Position numbers and translations under genes: made by a program. From assembly GCA_009783555.1 (NCBI GenBank), contig WRDH01000021.1, forward strand, positions 1-45,539: a stretch of DNA of 45,539 nt, given 5' to 3'. Shown here piece by piece: positions 33,797-42,010 of the stretch. The notes beneath the pieces were generated by a model. That model searched no databases. It worked only from the letters and a program-made list of their open reading frames with translations, and had not been told where the DNA came from. Numbering within the stretch: the stretch's first letter is position 1; the number at the start of each line of letters is the position of its first letter. The stretch comes from Oscillospiraceae bacterium. GTDB lineage: Bacteria; Bacillota; Clostridia; Oscillospirales; Oscillospiraceae.

Positions 33797-35140
33797 CAAA
33801 AACCCTATCTCTTCATCATCAACTTTATAAGTAAGCATAGCAGGTTCTTTTTCTAAATCCATGCCTGCTTCATAATCATATGTATCTTTAATAAACTTTG
33901 TAACTGCCTGAATTAAATAACGGATGTTAACCCCTGAAGCACACGCATTTTCACAAGCCCCACATTCGACGCAACGCCCTGACAAGTGTGTTGTGCGTCC
34001 AAGATGATAGAGCATTTTTGCTCCAATATCAGGAGAGGCAGTTTGCCAGTCAGGTTCTCCGCGATCCATAAAGCATGTTTTGCAGTAACAGCCATAACAA
34101 GACTGGCGGCAACTGTAACAAAGGATGCATTTATTCATTTCGTTGACAAACCGCTCAAAGGTTTCGTTGAGAAGGTTGTCGGGGTTGTCAAGGGGACGGT
34201 CACCCTGTATTGCATCTGTCTTTCTGCCAATACCATCAAAAGTGTCATATATCGGCGGAACACGAACGGTGCAATCTGAGCATGCTTGAAGCATGTTGCC
34301 ATCGTTGCCCACCATACCGTAGCAAGTATGACCGATGATGTATACATCCTCACGCTTTAGTTGATTTTCTTTTATGAGGCTTAAAATCGCCCTGGTATCA
34401 CACGGCTTTGCAACTATCGCTGTTTTGCCTTGCCTTTGCAAAAGGTAGCTGCTTAAATTCGGTACACATCGGTTATACCATACCAGCTTTTCAACATCTT
34501 CCGGCGAGTCTATAATACATGGAACACAAAGGCTCATATCTCCGCCTTCCTGTTGATATCCAATCACGGAATTGACAGTACCATCCTCCAGTAGCTTACG
34601 GCATATGGAGATGAGATGATCCTCTACTTCAAGGTACTGTTCATACAATTCATCTCTTTTGCCGCTTGTGTAAGACAGGGGGCGGTTCTCTGTTGTACTT
34701 CCAACGGGAGAAGCAGGACAGAGAACCGTCCCCTGTCTTACATTCCCGGTTTGACATCCCAGCACCTTCTCCGTAACCTCTTTTACGACATCGGCAAAGC
34801 GTGCTCCTTCGGAAGCGGAAACCCATGTGAAGTTAACACGGTCGGCATCAAAACCGGCAGCGGTCAGTAACCTTTTTAAAACAACAAAACGGCGGCGTGC
34901 AAAATAGTTGCCGACAAGATAATGACAATCCCCCGGATGACACCCGGAAACCATAACGCCATCGGCACCCTCGAGCAAAGCCTTAATGATATACATAGGA
35001 TTTATCCGCCCGGAACAGGGGACACGAATAACACGGATATTAGGAGGATATTGATTTCTGCCCGTTCCGGCGAGATCAGCTCCTGCATAACTGCACCATG
35101 TGCAAAGAAAAGCAACAATTTTGGGACTCGAATTATCCAT
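33794..35140 (-). CDS. MvhD (FlxD) - FlxC fusion, iron-sulfur electron-transfer subunit
   Basis: 448 residues from ATG 35140 (GAGGAG upstream; a GTG at 35152 overlaps that site). Residues 1-130 are an MvhD/FlpD [2Fe-2S] domain (IVAFLCTWCSYAGADLAGTGR; VRVPCSGRINPMYIIKALLEGADGV; SGCHPGDCHY). The remainder is a coenzyme-F420-hydrogenase-beta/FlxC-like domain (CVPCIIDSPEDVEKL, AKPCDTRAIL) with two clusters, C338-C341-C344-C348 and C390-C393-C396-C400. MvhD passes electrons to HdrA in known complexes. The fusion fixes FlxC to FlxD. Residues 134-157 come exactly from a 72-bp REPIN at the domain junction. Confidence 0.85.
   Translation of the reverse strand: MDNSSPKIVAFLCTWCSYAGADLAGTGRNQYPPNIRVIRVPCSGRINPMYIIKALLEGADGVMVSGCHPGDCHYLVGNYFARRRFVVLKRLLTAAGFDADRVNFTWVSASEGARFADVVKEVTEKVLGCQTGNVRQGTVLCPASPVGSTTENRPLSYTSGKRDELYEQYLEVEDHLISICRKLLEDGTVNSVIGYQQEGGDMSLCVPCIIDSPEDVEKLVWYNRCVPNLSSYLLQRQGKTAIVAKPCDTRAILSLIKENQLKREDVYIIGHTCYGMVGNDGNMLQACSDCTVRVPPIYDTFDGIGRKTDAIQGDRPLDNPDNLLNETFERFVNEMNKCILCYSCRQSCYGCYCKTCFMDRGEPDWQTASPDIGAKMLYHLGRTTHLSGRCVECGACENACASGVNIRYLIQAVTKFIKDTYDYEAGMDLEKEPAMLTYKVDDEEIGFL
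34184..34210. repeat. Partial REP-like sequence inside the MvhD-FlxC gene
   Basis: GTTGTCAAGGGGACGGTCACC with only part of the closing arm. It encodes part of QGDRPLDNPDN, a probable loop. Degenerate compared with the other copies. Confidence 0.45.
34670..34741. repeat. 72-bp REPIN inside the MvhD-FlxC gene
   Basis: GTAAGACAGGGGGCGGTTCT and its following TCTGT (34670-34693) are inverted at 34718-34741 with one mismatch, around a 24-bp spacer. Total length is exactly 72 bp, 24 codons, so the frame is kept. It lies between the two protein domains. Confidence 0.9.
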
Positions 35141-35239
35141 ATATATCTGCACTCCTCATTAATATTGCCAACTTAAGACAATTACGAAATTCACGACAAT
35201 GGTAAATTGATAATTAATAATGGAAAATTAGGGTGGTAT

Positions 35240-38200
35240 TTAACGCAGCAAATATCCAATCTCATTGATAATCTGCTCGTCCGCGAAGCCGCCAACATCT
35301 ACAGCTCCGCATCGGCATACCGCCGAGCATGTGCCGCATCCCTTACAGAGAACATCATTTACAACTGCTTTATCAACTGTCTGTCTGCGCCACGTGATGC
35401 TTTGAACTTCTATTGCCTTGTACGCACAAACTTTTTCACAAGCACCGCAAGCAACGCAAAGTTCAGGGTCAACACATGCAACCGTTCCTTCGGTTTCCAG
35501 CATATCTTTTGCCACAACTGTTGCCGCTCTTCCTGCGGCTGCTTTACCCGAGATGATACATTCCTGTAAGTTTTTCGGTGAATGGGCGAGCCCTGCAAGA
35601 TATACGCCTTCGGTTGCGAAGTCCACCGGGCGGAGCTTTACATGAGCTTCCAGGAAAAAGCCGTCTTGATTGAGCGGAACTTTAAGCATTTGCGCAATAC
35701 GCATGTTTTCATCAGCATCAGCGGCTATTGTACCAGAGAGCGAAACAATATCTGCCGGATATTCAACAGTTTTCCCAAGCAGAGGGTCATATACGCTAAC
35801 AAATAATCGTCCATCTTTTTCACTTACTGATGGATAATCATCGTCGTTAAATCTCACAAACTGCACACCGAGCTTTCGCGCTTCTGTATAGAACGTCTCG
35901 TATGTACCGTAGCTGCGAATCTCACGATAGAGGATCGTAACATTACAAGCAGGATTGGATTTTTTCAAAGATAACGCAATACGAATCGCTTGATTGCAGC
36001 AAACCCTTGAGCAATATGGATGCGAACTGTCCCGAGAATCAACACATTGAATCATCACGATATTAGCAAGACAAGGGGACGGTTCATCTCCACAAAGCCT
36101 CGTCGGCGAGGCTTTGACAGAAGGACCGTCCCCATGTCTTGCCTCCAACTCACTATGAGTCATAACCCTTTTGTCACTACCGCTCCGGAAACCGTCAGGT
36201 TTATGAGCGTTCGCGCCTACTGCAACAATAACCACGCCGTGGGTTATCTCCACATCTCCGCTTTGTGTATTGACCGTGGTCTTAAAATTGCCGACATAGC
36301 CGTCAATTTCTTTGATTTTGGAACTTGTAAACAACGTAATCCTATCATCATTACGTACATTATCAATAACACTATCAAGATACGCAGCGATACTTCTGCC
36401 ATATACATCGTGCGAAAGCCCAAGCGCATTACCGCCCAACTCGCCGCTTTGCTCAACCAAGTACACGTTATAACCCATGTCAGCCATTTCCATTGCCGCG
36501 GAAAGACCTGACATCCCGCCTCCGATAACAAGAGCGGCTTTGTCAACACTTATTTTCTTGCGCTTGAGTTGCTTAGCAAGAGTTACCTTTGCAACAGCCA
36601 TTGAGACAAGCTCCTTCGCCTTCTCAGTCGCGGCAAGCATATCATCCATATGAACCCAGGAGCATTGATCGCGGATATTAGCCATTGTAAACAGATACGG
36701 ATTAAGCCCTGATTTTTGTAAAACTTTTTGAAACAACGGCTCGTGAGTTCTAGGGGTACACGAAGCAACTACTACTCGATTAAGCCTGTGTTCTTTTATC
36801 ATTTCGCTGATGTTTTTCTGCGCATCAACGGAACATGTGTAGAGCGATTCGTCCGAATAAACAACAAACGGCAACTCTTTAGCATACTGCACAACTTCTT
36901 TTATTGTTAAATACCCGCCTATATTAACTCCGCAATGACAGACAAAAACACCGATACGCAAAGGTTCTTTTGATACATCTCTTTCGGGTACTTCCGGTTC
37001 TTCAATAAAGAAGCGGTTATATTCGGTATATAGATCTACATCATTCAGATTTGCAAGCTTTGCCGCTCCGGCTGCTGCTGCACTTGCTTCAACAACCGTT
37101 TCAGGAATATCTTTAGGTCCTGCGGCAACACCGCATGCCAGTATACCGTTTCGTGAAGTTTCGGGTGCACAGAGCATATTTGATGATGCAAAGCCGAATT
37201 TGTCAGTTCTGACATTAATGCGTTCAAAAAACCGCCTGACATGGTCGTTTGGCTGCATGCCCACTGAAAGCACTACAATATCATAGTTCTGTACAGCAAA
37301 CGCACCATCATCATTACAAGAACAAACTGCCAACTCACCAGTTGTTTCGTTTTTGTCCACACCACCGACACGGCTGCGAATGAAGTCAATACCGTATTTT
37401 GATTTCGCTGAATCAACGTATTTATCAAAATCTTTTCCGTATGCACGCATGTCCATATAGTAAATATGAATGTCCTCGACAGAAGGTAAGTGCTCTTTTG
37501 TGATTTGTGCTTCTTTTACGGCATACATACAACAAACCGATGAACAATACTCATTGCCGCATTGATGGTCACGGGAGCCAATGCATTGTATGAATGCGAT
37601 ACGTTTAGGTGCTCTTCCGTCAGAAGGGCGTTGGACATGACCTCCAAAAGGTCCTGAAGCGGACAAGATGCGCTCATATTCCAAGCTTGTCACCACGTCT
37701 GCATAACGATTGTAACCGAGCTCGGGCGGTATATTATCAGAAACATCAAATCCGGGAGCAAGAACAACAGCACTGATGGGGATCTCATAAGTTTCGGAGC
37801 ATTGATTATGAGCAATTGCTTCTGCTGTACAAGCCTCTTCGCAAAGCTTACACTCGCAACAGATGGAGCAGTCAACACAACGTAGTGCTTCGGCTTTTGC
37901 AATTTCTTCCGTATATCCGAGTTCGACTTCAGCAAATGAGTTAAGACGCTTCTCCAAAGAAATCATAGGCATTTTGGCTCTTGATTTTGTTTGCAAACCA
38001 TTTGTTTCAACTTGATCAAGCGGAGTTTGAGGAAGAACGACCGGCTCTATCGGCAGATTTGTACCCTCAAGATAATTTTGTATAGCTACTGCGACCATAT
38101 TTCCGTCAGCCACAGCCTCGACCATAGTCGCCGGGCCTCTTGTAGCGTCACCGCCTGCAAAAACACCATCAAGACCAACTACCTGCATTGTGATTTCGTC

Positions 38201-39757
38201 GATATCCAAAGTACCCCATCGATTAAGTTTATCGACACCGCCGGCAATGACAGAACTGTCATCAACTTTCTGCCCGATAGCAGCAATTATCGTATCGACG
38301 GGTATAAAAAATTCCGAGTTTTCAATCGCAACCGGTTTGCGGCGTCCGCTTGAATCTTTTATACCCAACTCATTTTGTAAGCATTTAAGACCGGTTAGTT
38401 TATCATTTTCAATAACAGCCTCAACCTGGGTGGTAAGCTCCCGGATAACAACGCCCTCTTCAAGTGCATGATGAATTTCCCATTCATTCGCAGGCATTTC
38501 GGCACGAGTGCGTCTATAGACAACAGTGACATCACAGCCCAGTCGCCGGGCTGAACGAGCGGCATCCATAGCCACGTTACCACCGCCGATTACGATGACG
38601 TTTTTACCGATATCAGGGCTGTTTCCAAGGTTAAGCTCACGTAAAAAATCCACGCTTGAAATTACACTTTTATGCTCTTCGCCGGGAACGCCGAGCTTCA
38701 TATCTTTATGTGCGCCTACGGCAAGAAATATCGCTTTGTATCCATCTTCTTTTAGAGAAGTGAGAGTAAAATCCCGACCAAGCTTAGAGTTTAGACGAAT
38801 TTCAACACCTAAACCGGTTACGATATCAATCTCGCCTTGAAGGATGCTTTTATCCAAACGATAATCGGGAATACCAACCTTAAGCATACCGCCCGCCACA
38901 GGTAAAACCTCAAAAACAGTGGGCTTGTATCCTTTAAGTGCCAGTTGGTAAGCGCAATTGATGCCCGCAGGACCTGCTCCGATTATAGCTATTTTATCGT
39001 CTTTGGGTTCTACAAGACGGGGGGACGGTTCATCTGTCTTGTCCCTCTGTGTTCTGCTTTGCAAGTTACTCAACTCATAGTCGGCAATAAAGCGTTTAAT
39101 CGAAGCTATAGACACAGGCTCTTCAACATACTGACGCGTGCAGTTCTCTTCACACGGATGCAAACAGACTCTGCCCAATACTCCCGCAAAAGGCGTAGTG
39201 CGTCTCACGACTTTGAGTGCTTCCTCATAACGTCCCTCACCGGTCAATGCTATATATCCGTGTGCGTCAAGCTTTGCAGGGCAGTTAAATTTACACGGCG
39301 AAGTGCCTTTTTTGTCGATAACAGTTTTATTCGGCACCGCCTGCGCAAAAGGTTTATATATTGCATGACGAGTGCCAATTCCCATGTCATATTCGCTTTT
39401 TACAAGAATAGGACAAACCTCTTCACAATCACCGCACCCCTTGCAGACATCTTCGTCCACGTAGCGGGCACGCTTTTTTACCACTGCTGTGAAGTTCGGT
39501 GCATCACCTCTGACCTCAAGCACATCACTCAATGTGAGGGTTTTAACAAGAGGATGATTAAAACAGTCGGTAACCTTGGGTGCAAGAATACACGCCGAAC
39601 AATCATTGGTCGGAAAAGTCTTATCAAGCTGCCCCATACGCCCGCCGATACTGGGGGAACTCTCGACAAGAAACACAGGAATACCCATCTCCGCTAAATC
39701 CGTAGACGCTTGAATCCCGGCTATACCACCACCAACAACCATTACAGGTTTTTTCAT
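35240..39757 (-). CDS. hdrA: HdrA - GltD - HdrA fusion flavoprotein
   Basis: 1505 residues. HdrA unit 1 begins with FAD motif VVGGGIAG (7-14) and a cluster at 105-115 (CKGCGDCEEVC). It is interrupted at about 145-630 by a complete GltD/NfnL-like module: N-terminal Fe-S region (C155, C160, C198, C202, C206), FAD motif GAGPAG (260-265) and NADPH motif GGGNVAMDAARSARR (391-405). A ferredoxin-like CVDCSICCECKLCEEAC (627-643) follows, then the rest of HdrA 1 (660-905, with AFIQCIGSRD and YCSSVCC). HdrA unit 2 spans 930-1505 (VFVCHCGVNIGG; FAD motif GGGMSG at 1079-1084; IQCVDSRD) and ends in two ferredoxin motifs (1434-1444, 1471-1481). HdrA flavins bifurcate electrons in methanogens and acetogens. 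REP-derived residues occur at about 239-248 and 1206-1231. Confidence 0.9.
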   Translation of the reverse strand: MKKPVMVVGGGIAGIQASTDLAEMGIPVFLVESSPSIGGRMGQLDKTFPTNDCSACILAPKVTDCFNHPLVKTLTLSDVLEVRGDAPNFTAVVKKRARYVDEDVCKGCGDCEEVCPILVKSEYDMGIGTRHAIYKPFAQAVPNKTVIDKKGTSPCKFNCPAKLDAHGYIALTGEGRYEEALKVVRRTTPFAGVLGRVCLHPCEENCTRQYVEEPVSIASIKRFIADYELSNLQSRTQRDKTDEPSPRLVEPKDDKIAIIGAGPAGINCAYQLALKGYKPTVFEVLPVAGGMLKVGIPDYRLDKSILQGEIDIVTGLGVEIRLNSKLGRDFTLTSLKEDGYKAIFLAVGAHKDMKLGVPGEEHKSVISSVDFLRELNLGNSPDIGKNVIVIGGGNVAMDAARSARRLGCDVTVVYRRTRAEMPANEWEIHHALEEGVVIRELTTQVEAVIENDKLTGLKCLQNELGIKDSSGRRKPVAIENSEFFIPVDTIIAAIGQKVDDSSVIAGGVDKLNRWGTLDIDEITMQVVGLDGVFAGGDATRGPATMVEAVADGNMVAVAIQNYLEGTNLPIEPVVLPQTPLDQVETNGLQTKSRAKMPMISLEKRLNSFAEVELGYTEEIAKAEALRCVDCSICCECKLCEEACTAEAIAHNQCSETYEIPISAVVLAPGFDVSDNIPPELGYNRYADVVTSLEYERILSASGPFGGHVQRPSDGRAPKRIAFIQCIGSRDHQCGNEYCSSVCCMYAVKEAQITKEHLPSVEDIHIYYMDMRAYGKDFDKYVDSAKSKYGIDFIRSRVGGVDKNETTGELAVCSCNDDGAFAVQNYDIVVLSVGMQPNDHVRRFFERINVRTDKFGFASSNMLCAPETSRNGILACGVAAGPKDIPETVVEASAAAAGAAKLANLNDVDLYTEYNRFFIEEPEVPERDVSKEPLRIGVFVCHCGVNIGGYLTIKEVVQYAKELPFVVYSDESLYTCSVDAQKNISEMIKEHRLNRVVVASCTPRTHEPLFQKVLQKSGLNPYLFTMANIRDQCSWVHMDDMLAATEKAKELVSMAVAKVTLAKQLKRKKISVDKAALVIGGGMSGLSAAMEMADMGYNVYLVEQSGELGGNALGLSHDVYGRSIAAYLDSVIDNVRNDDRITLFTSSKIKEIDGYVGNFKTTVNTQSGDVEITHGVVIVAVGANAHKPDGFRSGSDKRVMTHSELEARHGDGPSVKASPTRLCGDEPSPCLANIVMIQCVDSRDSSHPYCSRVCCNQAIRIALSLKKSNPACNVTILYREIRSYGTYETFYTEARKLGVQFVRFNDDDYPSVSEKDGRLFVSVYDPLLGKTVEYPADIVSLSGTIAADADENMRIAQMLKVPLNQDGFFLEAHVKLRPVDFATEGVYLAGLAHSPKNLQECIISGKAAAGRAATVVAKDMLETEGTVACVDPELCVACGACEKVCAYKAIEVQSITWRRQTVDKAVVNDVLCKGCGTCSAVCRCGAVDVGGFADEQIINEIGYLLR
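36067..36143. repeat. REPIN with internal hairpin inside hdrA
   Basis: Outer arms GCAAGACAAGGGGACGGTTC and the complement of GCAAGACATGGGGACGGTCC. Between them is a separate 9-bp hairpin AAAGCCTCG-TCGG-CGAGGCTTT (36095-36116). Encodes residues about 1206-1231 in the second HdrA unit, just before the IQCVDSRD segment. Confidence 0.85.
39012..39042. repeat. REP-like palindrome inside hdrA
   Basis: ACAAGACGGGGGGACGGTTC closing with CTGTCTTGT. It encodes DKTDEPSPRL at the linker between the GltD-like Fe-S region and its FAD domain. Confidence 0.85.
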
Positions 39758-39853
39758 TGAAAACTCCTTGTTACCATACTATTGTAATTTTATAAGTCTT
39801 TTAGCATTAAAATTGTTCTTATGTTTATTTCAAAATCATTAAATTGCTTTACA

Positions 39854-40258
39854 TTAAACATTGCCAACAATATCACCGAGCAAACCACCTATTTGCTCCA
39901 ACCTCTGTTTTTTCGTTTGTGCATCTATCTCCTTGACCTTGTCCGTAAACTCACTATCATAAACACCCTCAGAAACAGCTATCTCACGAAGTGCTCTCAC
40001 AATATCAGCAAACCGAACGTCTTGCGGGCAATGCGCAACACAAACATGGCATTGATAGCATTTCCAAATCTCTCCATCCGACAGGGTTTTGTCTTTCATA
40101 CCATAAAGAATCTGCCTCATAATCAACCGTGGATTGAATCTTTCATCAAGCTCACTTACAGGACACCCGGCTGTACAAGTCCCGCACAAAAAACAATCAA
40201 GCACATGCTCACCACCCGGATGAGTTGCAACTCTATTTTTAAAGTTATTATCAGTCAT
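39854..40258 (-). CDS. hdrC: HdrC-like iron-sulfur subunit
   Basis: 134 residues with two [4Fe-4S] motifs, CFLCGTCTAGCP (about 22-33) and CYQCHVCVAHCP (about 67-78), and a short helical C-terminus, the usual HdrC layout. In heterodisulfide reductase-type complexes HdrC carries electrons between HdrA and HdrB. No HdrB with its paired CCG motifs is encoded next to it or anywhere in the window, and the 96-bp gap to hdrA has no room for one. It may instead hand electrons to MetV/MetF. ATG at 40258; metF ends 13 nt upstream. Confidence 0.88.
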   Translation of the reverse strand: MTDNNFKNRVATHPGGEHVLDCFLCGTCTAGCPVSELDERFNPRLIMRQILYGMKDKTLSDGEIWKCYQCHVCVAHCPQDVRFADIVRALREIAVSEGVYDSEFTDKVKEIDAQTKKQRLEQIGGLLGDIVGNV

Positions 40259-40271
40259 TATGATTGCCTCC

Positions 40272-41189
40272 TTAAATCACCGGGCGCGGTAAAAATCCTG
40301 CCTTGTCTAAAATAACGGGCACAATTTCGTCCCATCCTATTGCCATTATGTGCAGACCGCTAATGCCCTCAACCTTGCGAATTTCACTTATTAACTCAAG
40401 TGCAATAGCCAACCCCTCAGCCTGTTTATCCTCCGCATTCCTCATACGTTCAATAAGGATATCAGGGATATCCATACCAGGAACTGTCGCGGTGATTTCA
40501 ATAGATTTTTGGCTTTTATTGACCACAATTCCTGCCAGCATATATGCTCTCTCATGTAAACCGCGCTTTCTTACCTTTTCCATCCATTCATTGAATCTGT
40601 CAATATTATATATTGCTTGAGTCTGTACGAATTTTGCTCCTGCATTTATTTTCTTTTCCAAACGGATAAGCTGAATTTCTTCCGGATCTGCAAAAGGGTT
40701 AGTAGTCGCACCGAGGAAAAACTGTGCAGGCATCTTGCTCTTTGAACCGCTGATAAAAACGCCGTGTTCCATGTGGTCGTTCATAGCTTTGAGAAGCTGT
40801 ATTGAATCAACATCAAAGACATTTTTCGACTGCGGATGATTGCCGACGCTTTGGTGGTCTCCCGAAAGAATAAGCAGATTTTTGATACCTAAAGCGGAAG
40901 CACCAAGCAAATCGCTTTGAATTGCTATGCGGTTTCTGTCCCTGCAAGTCATCTGCAAAATCGGCTCAACACCCTCTTGCAAAGCTAATAGAGATGCCGC
41001 AACACTTGACATACGAACAACAGCCGCCTGACAATCAGTAACATTTGCCGCATCCACCATGACGACGATATCCTTTGCAAGATGGCGTACAAAGTCAGCG
41101 TTTGCACTCATTGGAGGTCCAATCTCACTTGTTACGGAAAAATGCCCCGCATCAAGGATTTTTTGCAAGTTTGACTTAATATCTGTCAT
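40272..41189 (-). CDS. metF: Methylenetetrahydrofolate reductase, catalytic subunit
   Basis: 305-residue FAD TIM-barrel enzyme converting 5,10-methylene-THF to 5-methyl-THF. Seen: SVTSEIGPPMSAN with the conserved glutamate near the N-terminus, DAANVTDC, LQMTCRDRNRIAIQSDL, NLLILSGDH (FAD loop), AKFVQTQAIYNID, MLAGIVV, and GLHIMAIGWDEIVP near the end. The ATG overlaps the metV stop by 4 nt, so the two are translationally coupled. The MetV-dependent acetogen type takes electrons from ferredoxin, NADH or an Hdr complex rather than NADPH directly (family knowledge). Confidence 0.93.
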   Translation of the reverse strand: MTDIKSNLQKILDAGHFSVTSEIGPPMSANADFVRHLAKDIVVMVDAANVTDCQAAVVRMSSVAASLLALQEGVEPILQMTCRDRNRIAIQSDLLGASALGIKNLLILSGDHQSVGNHPQSKNVFDVDSIQLLKAMNDHMEHGVFISGSKSKMPAQFFLGATTNPFADPEEIQLIRLEKKINAGAKFVQTQAIYNIDRFNEWMEKVRKRGLHERAYMLAGIVVNKSQKSIEITATVPGMDIPDILIERMRNAEDKQAEGLAIALELISEIRKVEGISGLHIMAIGWDEIVPVILDKAGFLPRPVI

Positions 41190-41854
41190 AACTGCACATC
41201 CTCTCTACGCAAAGTACGCGGGCCGCCGTCTCTGCTTGTTGACCAATCCCTGACATCCTCAAGCTCTGTCAGCTTATCCAATTGATTAATGCGCTTCATA
41301 CGCTCATAAATCAACTGCCAACCACACTCAATTTCCTTATCAATTTCACACTTGCCATCACCTGAACCGCCGCACGGACCGTTGAAATGGCTTTTTGAAC
41401 AACGGGCAACAGGGCAAATGCCTCCGGTTTTTTCTAAAACACAGTTACCGCAGCCTTGACACATTTCCGTCCAATAACCAAGCTCACGGTTGACTCCGAT
41501 AAACATTGTGTTAAGCCCCGGCACAACAACCTTATCGGGAAACTTCTCGGTCATAAACTGAACACCTGCTCCGCAAGCCATCGAAAGAATACAATCGGCA
41601 TCCTCAAGTTCAGCCTCATGCTCATCAAGAAATTCCATATCACATTGCCTAAAGGGAGTCGCCACGGAATAAACCGCATCACGCCCGGACTCTTTAGCGG
41701 CAAGACGAAGAAGATTGGCAATGCCGACAGCTTCCTTCTCACCACCCGACATACAAACAGTAACACAAACCCCACACCCCGCAACAGCCACCCGCTGAAA
41801 GGCCTCAACGGAACGCAGGATATCATTAAAATCTTTTTGCTCTGCAACAATCAT
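41186..41854 (-). CDS. metV: MetV, zinc/iron-sulfur subunit of methylenetetrahydrofolate reductase
   Basis: 222 residues of the MTHFR C-terminal family. N-terminal Rossmann-like part with CGVCVTVCMSGG and ILSMACGAGVQ; C-terminal cysteine-rich part MCQGCGNCVLEKTGGICP, then ARCSKSHFNGPCGG and KCEIDKE. In Moorella-type enzymes MetV is needed for MetF activity and connects it to HdrCBA-MvhD. First gene after palindromic element copy 5, so the upstream Qmo-like pair and the folate genes may be expressed differently. Confidence 0.92.
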   Translation of the reverse strand: MIVAEQKDFNDILRSVEAFQRVAVAGCGVCVTVCMSGGEKEAVGIANLLRLAAKESGRDAVYSVATPFRQCDMEFLDEHEAELEDADCILSMACGAGVQFMTEKFPDKVVVPGLNTMFIGVNRELGYWTEMCQGCGNCVLEKTGGICPVARCSKSHFNGPCGGSGDGKCEIDKEIECGWQLIYERMKRINQLDKLTELEDVRDWSTSRDGGPRTLRREDVQL

Positions 41855-41879
41855 GTCTTTCTCCCGGTATATATTTGGA

Positions 41880-42009
41880 CAGTGTACCTTGAGGACTATA
41901 TTTTATAGTTCCTACCGCCAGAGTGTACGTCCATGTACACACTGTCGGCGCTTCACCGTCCATGGTTACGCTTGACGAAACTATAAAACATAGCCCCCAA
42001 GCCACACTG
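41880..42009 (-). repeat. 130-bp palindromic element, copy 5 (minus strand)
   Basis: Begins 1 nt after the stop of the QmoB-like gene and points the same way as that gene. As minus-strand RNA the left arm CAGTGTGGCTTGGGGGC pairs with the right arm ATAGTCCTCAAGGTACACTG using G-U pairs and one mismatch. The inner hairpin is GTGTAC-ATGGAC-GTACAC. Most diverged copy, and the only one outside the sugar island. Confidence 0.88.
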
Positions 42010-42010
42010 T

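Noticed and set aside
38945..39697. A 250-codon plus-strand frame opposite hdrA
   Set aside because: No family resemblance, and the opposite frame carries conserved flavin and cluster motifs.
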